DNA of 22,913 bases. Origin: JBMTVN01 sp046047235 (GTDB taxonomy: Bacteria; Verrucomicrobiota; Verrucomicrobiia; Limisphaerales; JAHDYP01). Both the position numbers and the translations under genes were made by a program. The stretch's first letter is position 1. Every line of letters begins with the position of its first letter. The notes below the pieces were generated by a model. That model had not been told where the DNA came from. It made no database searches and worked only from the letters and a program-made list of their open reading frames with translations. Shown piece after piece: positions 15,708 to 20,679 of this stretch. Where the stretch lies: contig JBJOII010000110.1 in NCBI GenBank assembly GCA_046047235.1, positions 1 through 22,913 on the forward strand, read 5' to 3'.

Positions 15708-17132
15708 ATGAGCCAAACCCTCACCATCAACCCCGTCACCCGCATCGAAGGCCACGCCAAAATCACCCTCCAGCTCGATGACGCCGGCTCCATCTCCTCC
15801 GCCCGCTTCCACGTAAACGAATTCCGCGGGTTCGAAAAATTCTGCGAAGGCCGGCTCTTCACAGAAATGCCCAACATCACCCCGCGCATCTGCGGTATCT
15901 GCCCCGTCAGCCACGCCGTCGCCTCCGCCAAAGCCGGCGAAGCCATCATGCGCACCTCCCCACCCCCCACAGGTTCCATGCTTCGGAAAATCATCCACCT
16001 CGGCCAACATATCTCCTCCCACGCCCTCAGCTTCTTCCACCTCTCCTCCCCAGACTTCCTCCTCGGCTGGGACTCCAACCCCGCCTCCCGAAATGTCATC
16101 GGACTCGCCGCCCAATTCCCCGATATCGCCCGACGCGGTATCCGCCTCCGCCAGTTCGGACAGGAAATCAGTGAACGCATCACCGGAAAAAAAATCCATA
16201 CGGTCGGTATCGTCGCCGGCGGCATGCTCCACCCTCTCTCAGAAGAGAACCGCACCGCCCTCCTCCGCTGGATCCCCGAAGCCACCCAAACCACCCTCGA
16301 AGGCCTCAAAATCCTCAGGAACTTCGCCAGCTCCAAACCCGACGATATACAGCACTTCGATAACTTCCCCACCAGCTACCTCGGCACAGTCACCCCCGAC
16401 GGCTCCCACGAACTCTACGACGGAAACCTCCGCTTCACCGCCGCCGATGGCTCCACGCTCGCCGACCAGGTCAACCCCGCCAATTACCTCGACTACATCG
16501 CCGAACAACCCGTCGCCTGGTCCTACCTCAAATACCCCTACTACAAACCCCTCGGCCCCGAAAAAGGCACCTACCGCGTCGGCCCCCTCGCCCGCCTCAA
16601 TACCGCCGACCGCATGAAAACCCCCAAAGCCCAAAAGGAATTCGAAACGTTCCGCAACATCAATAACGGCAAACCCGTCCACGGCTCCTTCCACTTCCAC
16701 CAAGCCCGCCTCATCGAAACTCTCGCCGCTATCGAGGAAATCGAACTGCTCCTCAAACACCCCGATATCACCAGCCCCGACACCCTCTCCCACGCCACCA
16801 GAAACCAGGCCGAAGGCGTCGGTTGCTCCGAATCCCCCCGCGGCACGCTCTTCCATCACTACACCACCAATACCCACGGCGTCCTTACCCAGGTCAACCT
16901 CCTCATCGCTACCGGCCAAAATAACCCCGCCATGAACCAAGCCATCCTCGAAACCGCCCGCAAGGTGATCACCAGCCCCAAAGTCCCCGAAGGCGCACTC
17001 AACCGCATCGAAGGCGCCATCCGCTGCTACGACCCCTGCCTCTCCTGCTCCACCCACGCCCTCGGCCAAATGCCCCTCACCATCGAAATCCTCAACCCCC
17101 AGGGTCAGACCATCCATACCACCTCCCGCTAA
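15708..17132 (+). CDS. hoxH: [NiFe] hydrogenase large subunit HoxH
   Basis: 474 residues from ATG 15708 (CACCACCATG), giving the standard N-terminus MSQTLTINPVTRIEGHAKI; the frame is open further upstream only through hoxY in another phase. The Ni-Fe ligands are RICGICPVSHA (60-70; Cys62, Cys65) and DPCLSCSTHALG (442-453; Cys444, Cys447). A 24-residue tail after His450 (ALGQMPLTIEILNP onward) is the extension removed by the maturation protease after nickel insertion. HVNEFRGFEKFCEGR (35-49) and the PITRIEG-like start place it with cytoplasmic bidirectional NAD-linked enzymes (group 3d) together with hoxEFU. It catalyses reversible H2 oxidation. The protease gene follows with no gap. Confidence 0.96.
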   Translation: MSQTLTINPVTRIEGHAKITLQLDDAGSISSARFHVNEFRGFEKFCEGRLFTEMPNITPRICGICPVSHAVASAKAGEAIMRTSPPPTGSMLRKIIHLGQHISSHALSFFHLSSPDFLLGWDSNPASRNVIGLAAQFPDIARRGIRLRQFGQEISERITGKKIHTVGIVAGGMLHPLSEENRTALLRWIPEATQTTLEGLKILRNFASSKPDDIQHFDNFPTSYLGTVTPDGSHELYDGNLRFTAADGSTLADQVNPANYLDYIAEQPVAWSYLKYPYYKPLGPEKGTYRVGPLARLNTADRMKTPKAQKEFETFRNINNGKPVHGSFHFHQARLIETLAAIEEIELLLKHPDITSPDTLSHATRNQAEGVGCSESPRGTLFHHYTTNTHGVLTQVNLLIATGQNNPAMNQAILETARKVITSPKVPEGALNRIEGAIRCYDPCLSCSTHALGQMPLTIEILNPQGQTIHTTSR

Positions 17133-17582
17133 ATGCCCGCCCCGGCCCCCAACCTTATCGTCGCCGTCGGCAACCCCACCCGACAAGACGACGCCGCCGG
17201 CCCGCTCCTCGCCCAACAACTCCAACAACTCCACCTCCCCAAAACCGATATCACCACCGCCCACCAACTCACCCCCGAAATGGCCCCCGATTGGAGCCAA
17301 CGCCAAAACGTCCTCGTCATCGACGCCAGCACCCAATCCACCACCACCCAAATCACCGAAATCACCCACGCCGCCCCCACACCCGCCACCGCCTCCCATA
17401 ACGTCTCCCCCCAAACCATCACCACGCTAGCCAAACTCCTCTACCACCACGCCCCCCATACCTTCACCTGCTCCATCCCCGCCACTTCCTTCAACTTCTC
17501 CACCACCCCCTCCCCCCAAACCAAAACCCACCTCCAACACGCCCAAACACTCATCCTCCACTGGCTCCAACAACTCCCCTGA
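17133..17582 (+). CDS. hoxW: Hydrogenase maturation endopeptidase, HoxW-like
   Basis: 149 residues of the HycI/HoxW family (M52), which cleaves the C-terminal tail of the large subunit once nickel is in place. Seen are VAVGNPTRQDDAAGP (10-24), with the family's GN and DD-x-x-G; HQLTPEMA, matching the QLTPEL-type second motif whose acidic residue binds nickel; VLVIDAS (61-67); and SHNVSPQTI, matching the conserved S(P)H region. The ATG directly abuts the hoxH TAA, so it is the last gene of the operon. Composition is extreme: Thr, Pro, Gln and His dominate (for example TTTQITEITHAAPTPATA), which I attribute to the C-rich strand. The partner being HoxH is inferred from position. Confidence 0.88.
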   Translation: MPAPAPNLIVAVGNPTRQDDAAGPLLAQQLQQLHLPKTDITTAHQLTPEMAPDWSQRQNVLVIDASTQSTTTQITEITHAAPTPATASHNVSPQTITTLAKLLYHHAPHTFTCSIPATSFNFSTTPSPQTKTHLQHAQTLILHWLQQLP

Positions 17583-17731
17583 AACTTCCCCCACACCTCC
17601 CGTGTCATCCTCCTAAACAATAGCCAAATGCCAGATGCCAAAGGTCAAAGGCCCGGAGGGCGCAGTCCTCTGTGCCGGCCAAATCATTACGCCCACCTCA
17701 CTCAAGGAAAATATCCCCCCAACCCAATCTC

Positions 17732-17827
17732 TCGGGGTCGCTATCGCTCTCGGTATCGACAACCAGAAACCCACCTGTCCGTGTCCCTCCGTGTTCGTCC
17801 CTGTTCGTCCGTGCTAGTCCGTGTATC
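17732..17827 (+). repeat. Hexamer array followed by five TCCGTGTNNN decamers
   Basis: Hexamers TCGGGG, TCGCTA, TCGCTC, TCGGTA, TCGACA (17732-17761) are followed after 16 bp by five in-phase 10-bp units: TCCGTGTCCC, TCCGTGTTCG, TCCCTGTTCG, TCCGTGCTAG, TCCGTGTATC (17778-17827). The order is the same as at 7922-8034. Confidence 0.88.
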
Positions 17828-17849
17828 CATGCCCACAACTCCCAGCTCC

Positions 17850-17928
17850 CGCGCGCCGCAACCGCGCCAGCCCACTCTCTCCCCCTCTCCTCTCTTCTCT
17901 CTCCCCGCGCCCGCAGCACGCGGGCGCG
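17850..17928 (+). repeat. Pyrimidine tract plus GC inverted repeat
   Basis: GCGCGCCGCAACCGCGCC, then a long CT tract, then CGCGCCCGC-AGCAC-GCGGGCGCG (17906-17928), a perfect 9-bp stem. The order and orientation match the other copies. Confidence 0.85.
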
Positions 17929-17971
17929 CTCAACATTGACTCCACCCCCTACTCAACCCATCATACCCCCC

Positions 17972-19525
17972 ATGCAGCTTTCACGCCTACTGGCCTACCT
18001 GTCACTAGCCATTACCCCCCTCACCTCTCTCGGCGCAGATCCCGCAGGCCCCACTCTCAATGTCTCCCTGCGCGACTGCATCGAACTCGCCATCCAAAAT
18101 AACCTCGACGTCCAAATCAGCCGCCGCGGCCCCGAAATCTCCACCTACAACCTCAAAGGCTCCTACGGCGCCTACGACCCCAACCTCTCCTTCGGTATCG
18201 GCGGCGGCCGCAGCGTCAGCCCCGCCCGTATCGACGACCAGGCCCTCACTCTCCCACCCTCCACCTCCGACTTCCTCTACGGCGGCAACCAAAACGGCGG
18301 CTTCATCTCCGGTAACCTGCCCGCCGGCGGTATGAGCTACAGCCTCGGCGTCGGCCTCTCCCAACGCGAAACCTCCTGGGCCCAGTTCCTCGGCACCAAC
18401 CTCGTCGAGTTCAATACCACCCAATACGACGTCGGCGCCGCCCTCGGCGAACTCCGCCTCCCCCTCCTCCGTGACTTCTGGATCGATTCCTTCCGCACCA
18501 CCATCGAAATCAATAAGGAAAACCTCAAACGCTCGGAACTCGACCTCCAACAACAACTCATGGTCACCCTCCTCCAGGTCGAACAAGCCTACTACGACCT
18601 CGTCTACGCCCGCGAAACCATCGCTGTCCAACAAACCGCCTTCGAAGCCGCCGACCGACTCCTCCAGGAAAATCGTAAACGCGTCGAAGTCGGCGCCATG
18701 GCCCCACTCGAAGAAAAATCCGCCGAAGCCCAGGCCTCCGCCAGCCGTGCCTCCCTCATCGCCGCCCAAGGCAACTACGGCACCAGTATGCGCATACTCA
18801 AAAACCTCATCAGCGCAGATTACTCCCCCATGCGTGATACGGTCCTCAACCCCACCGAAAAACTCTCCGCCATCCCCACCAGCCCCCAAGTCCAGGATTC
18901 CTGGCTCAAAGGCCTCACCCAACGCCCCGACCTCGAAGCCCTCCGCCTCGCCCTCCGCCAACGCAACATCGATATCCGCTACCAGAAAAATCAACTCTAC
19001 CCCGTCCTCGACCTCGTCGGCTCCTACCGCGTCTCCGGCACCTCCCAAGGCGGCCCCAACGGACGCGGCCTCCCCGGCGCCTTCGATGACGTCGGCCGCG
19101 GCTCCTACCCGTCCTCCAGTATCGCCGTCCAGTTCAGTATGCCCCTCGGCAATATCTCCGCCCGCAACAACCTCCGCGCCTCCCGCGCCGCCCTCGAACA
19201 AGCCCTCCTCACCCTCAAAAAACAAGAACAACAGGTCATGGTCGAAATCGACAACGCCATCGCCATGGTCCGCACTAACTTCGAACGCGTAGGCGCCACC
19301 CGCGAAGCCCGTGAGTTCGCCAAAGACGCCTGGGACGCCGAACAAAAGAAACTCGATAACGGCAAATCCACCAGCTACGAAGTCCTCCTCAAACAACGCG
19401 ACTACATCCGCACGCTCTCCGACGAAATCCAAGCCCTCTCGGACTACAACAAAGCCCTCGCCGACCTCAGCTACAAGGAAGGCTCCATCCTCGAACGCCA
19501 TAACCTCGGCATCGAAATCCACTAG
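17972..19525 (+). CDS. TolC-family outer membrane efflux protein
   Basis: 517 residues from ATG 17972; the frame is open further upstream only through repeats. A signal peptide is visible (MQLSRLLAYLSLAITPLTSLGA, cleavage near 22). The mature protein begins TLNVSLRDCIELAIQNNLDVQIS, the typical start of an OEP repeat (D-x-x-x-x-A-l-x-N-N). Two OEP halves follow, with long Gln/Glu/Ala/Leu-rich helices (LLQVEQAYYDLVYARETIAVQQ; GAMAPLEEKSAEAQASASRA; LTQRPDLEALRLALRQRNIDIRYQKNQLYPVLDLVGSY; NLRASRAALEQALLTLKKQ). Such proteins form trimeric outer-membrane/periplasmic channels for efflux pumps or type I secretion. A CusA-type pump gene lies nearby but on the opposite strand beyond deoC, so the partner is uncertain. 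A strong terminator follows. Confidence 0.9.
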   Translation: MQLSRLLAYLSLAITPLTSLGADPAGPTLNVSLRDCIELAIQNNLDVQISRRGPEISTYNLKGSYGAYDPNLSFGIGGGRSVSPARIDDQALTLPPSTSDFLYGGNQNGGFISGNLPAGGMSYSLGVGLSQRETSWAQFLGTNLVEFNTTQYDVGAALGELRLPLLRDFWIDSFRTTIEINKENLKRSELDLQQQLMVTLLQVEQAYYDLVYARETIAVQQTAFEAADRLLQENRKRVEVGAMAPLEEKSAEAQASASRASLIAAQGNYGTSMRILKNLISADYSPMRDTVLNPTEKLSAIPTSPQVQDSWLKGLTQRPDLEALRLALRQRNIDIRYQKNQLYPVLDLVGSYRVSGTSQGGPNGRGLPGAFDDVGRGSYPSSSIAVQFSMPLGNISARNNLRASRAALEQALLTLKKQEQQVMVEIDNAIAMVRTNFERVGATREAREFAKDAWDAEQKKLDNGKSTSYEVLLKQRDYIRTLSDEIQALSDYNKALADLSYKEGSILERHNLGIEIH

Positions 19526-19556
19526 CCGAACAACACCCAACAACCACCCGCTTAAT

Positions 19557-19590
19557 AAAATCCGAGGAACCCAGGTTCCTCGGATTTTTT
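19557..19590 (+). terminator. Strong intrinsic terminator, probably bidirectional
   Basis: TCCGAGGAACC (19561-19571), a 2-nt loop, then GGTTCCTCGGA (19574-19584) form a perfect 11-bp stem. Six T follow on + and a run of A precedes it, so the minus strand also ends in TTTTATT. It lies 31 bp after the TolC-like gene and serves the convergent deoC side as well. Confidence 0.93.
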
Positions 19591-19687
19591 CATGCACCAA
19601 CCCGCACCCACTGCGCCTGCCCGACCCCATCAGGCTCAGCCCCCGGCAATTGCCTCCCCATCGATGTAAGGAATGTTCATGAGGATG

Positions 19688-19743
19688 CCCCCTCTCTCTC
19701 CCCTCTCCTCTCTCCCGTCGCCAGCAAAAAGCGCCGCAGGCGC
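19688..19743 (+). repeat. Pyrimidine tract plus short GC inverted repeat
   Basis: CCCCTCTCTCTCCCCTCTCC and onward, then GCGCC-GCA-GGCGC (19731-19743). This is the shortest and most degenerate copy of the module, next to the 3' end of deoC. Confidence 0.65.
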
Positions 19744-19750
19744 CTTATGC

Positions 19751-20422
19751 TCAAAGCACCGGCGGCTCCTGTAACCCACGCAATATCGCCCCCGCCGACG
19801 ATGTCCCGATCCGCGTCGCCCCCGCATCCACCAAACGCCGCGCAAACTCCGCATCCCGAATCCCACCCGCCGCCTTCACCCCAAACTTCTCCCCCACCAG
19901 CGACCGCATCAGCCGCACATCCTCCACACTCGCACCCCGCGGTCCCATGCCCGTCGAGGTCTTCACATAAGCCGCTTCCGCCTCCACCACCAAATGACAC
20001 CCCCTCCGAATCTCCTCCTCAGTCAAATAACCCGTCTCCAAAATCACCTTCACCGGCAATCCATCCGCCGCCTCCACCACATCCCGCAGCTCCCGTAATA
20101 CATACAAATCATCCCCATCCTTCAACCGGCCAATGTTCAACACCACATCCACCTCCTGTACCCCGTTGTCCACCGCCGCCTCCACCTGATAACGCTTGCT
20201 GTCCGCATCCTCATTCCCCAAAGGAAACCCCGCCACAGTCCCCACCTTCACTGAACTCCCCTCCAACAAATGCACCGCCAGAATCACACGGGACGACGGC
20301 ACACAAACCGCCGCAACCCCCAAACTCAAGGCCTCCTCGCACAAACGCTGGTAGTCCGCCGTCCCCGCATCCGCCCGCAGTAAGGTCGATTCCAACTTCG
20401 CCGCCATCTCAGTCACAGTCAT
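19751..20422 (-). CDS. deoC: Deoxyribose-phosphate aldolase
   Basis: 223 residues from ATG 20422. This start has AGGGGTGGGG just upstream; a longer frame to 20494 adds only a Gly-rich, non-conserved stretch. DeoC splits 2-deoxyribose-5-phosphate into glyceraldehyde-3-phosphate and acetaldehyde in deoxynucleoside breakdown. Landmarks: VAAVCVPSSRV (36-46), TVAGFPLGNEDADSKRYQVEAA with the GFPLG turn, EVDVVLNIG (90-98; Asp92 is the proton-relay acid), KVILETGYL, AYVKTSTG (151-158; Lys154 is the Schiff-base lysine) and GVKAAGGIRD (181-190; Lys183). The N-terminal DHTLL of most family members reads ESTLL here. Other deo genes are absent from the window. It is convergent with the TolC-like gene. Confidence 0.94.
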   Translation of the reverse strand: MTVTEMAAKLESTLLRADAGTADYQRLCEEALSLGVAAVCVPSSRVILAVHLLEGSSVKVGTVAGFPLGNEDADSKRYQVEAAVDNGVQEVDVVLNIGRLKDGDDLYVLRELRDVVEAADGLPVKVILETGYLTEEEIRRGCHLVVEAEAAYVKTSTGMGPRGASVEDVRLMRSLVGEKFGVKAAGGIRDAEFARRLVDAGATRIGTSSAGAILRGLQEPPVL

Positions 20423-20496
20423 CCCCACCCCTATACCCAATCCCCCATCACCACCTCCAGCTCCAAACGAACCAGCACCCCCATCGCAACCCAAAG

Positions 20497-20517
20497 GTCA
20501 GGAGTCAGGAGTCAGGA
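20497..20517 (+). repeat. Three exact GTCAGGA heptamers
   Basis: GTCAGGA occurs three times in tandem and is followed by GTAGCGC. It lies about 75 bp upstream of the deoC start, and the same unit occurs after trpB. Confidence 0.88.
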
Positions 20518-20521
20518 GTAG

Positions 20522-20577
20522 CGCCCCTCTCCCCTCTCCCTGCGGCGCCGCCCCGCGCGCCGCAACAGCCCTTACCC
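20522..20577 (+). repeat. Pyrimidine tract plus GC inverted repeat
   Basis: CCCCTCTCCCCTCTCCC leads into TGCGGCGC-CGCCCCGC-GCGCCGCA (20541-20564), an 8-bp perfect stem, followed by ACAGCCCTTACCCCTT. Flanks and orientation match the copies at 8113 and 10506. Confidence 0.85.
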
Positions 20578-20584
20578 CTTACCG

Positions 20585-20679
20585 CTCAGCCCTCAGCCCT
20601 CAGCCCTCAGCCCTCAGCGCTCTGCGCTTACCCCTTACCTCTTCCCGCTTACCGCGCTTACCGCTTACCGCGCTTACCG
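20585..20679 (+). repeat. Heptamer array overlapping the end of the RND pump gene
   Basis: Ten in-phase units (20585-20654): four CTCAGCC, then CTCAGCG, CTCTGCG, CTTACCC, CTTACCT, CTTCCCG, CTTACCG. Three more CTTACCG follow with CG interruptions (to 20679). Bases from 20600 on are also coding for the minus-strand pump. Confidence 0.93.

Larger units (their letters stand above)
17583..17971. other. 389-bp repeat-rich region between the hox operon and the TolC-like gene
   Basis: No gene is credible here. It contains a short heptamer-like run (ATGCCAG, ATGCCAA, AGGTCAA near 17629), hexamers (17732-17760), decamers (17778-17827), and a pyrimidine tract with palindromes (17850-17928). The ATTGACTCCACCCCCTACTC sequence just before the TolC-like gene resembles TTGACTCCCCCC near 10560 before mgtE. 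No terminator follows hoxW. Confidence 0.8.

Noticed and set aside
17635..17971. N-terminal extension of the TolC-like protein back to 17672
   Set aside because: The upstream part of the frame is translated repeat sequence; the ATG at 17972 starts a good signal peptide.
18005..19630. A 541-codon open frame antisense to the TolC-like gene
   Set aside because: Same composition artefact; low-complexity Glu/Gly/Val/Phe product with no domain, and it runs through the terminator.
19634..19681. A 14-codon minus-strand ORF (MNIPYIDGEAIAGG)
   Set aside because: It has a G-rich leader and less skewed composition, but is too short to support without conservation data.
20423..20494. 24-residue N-terminal extension of DeoC
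   Set aside because: Gly-rich and non-conserved; a purine-rich ribosome binding site precedes the ATG at 20422.
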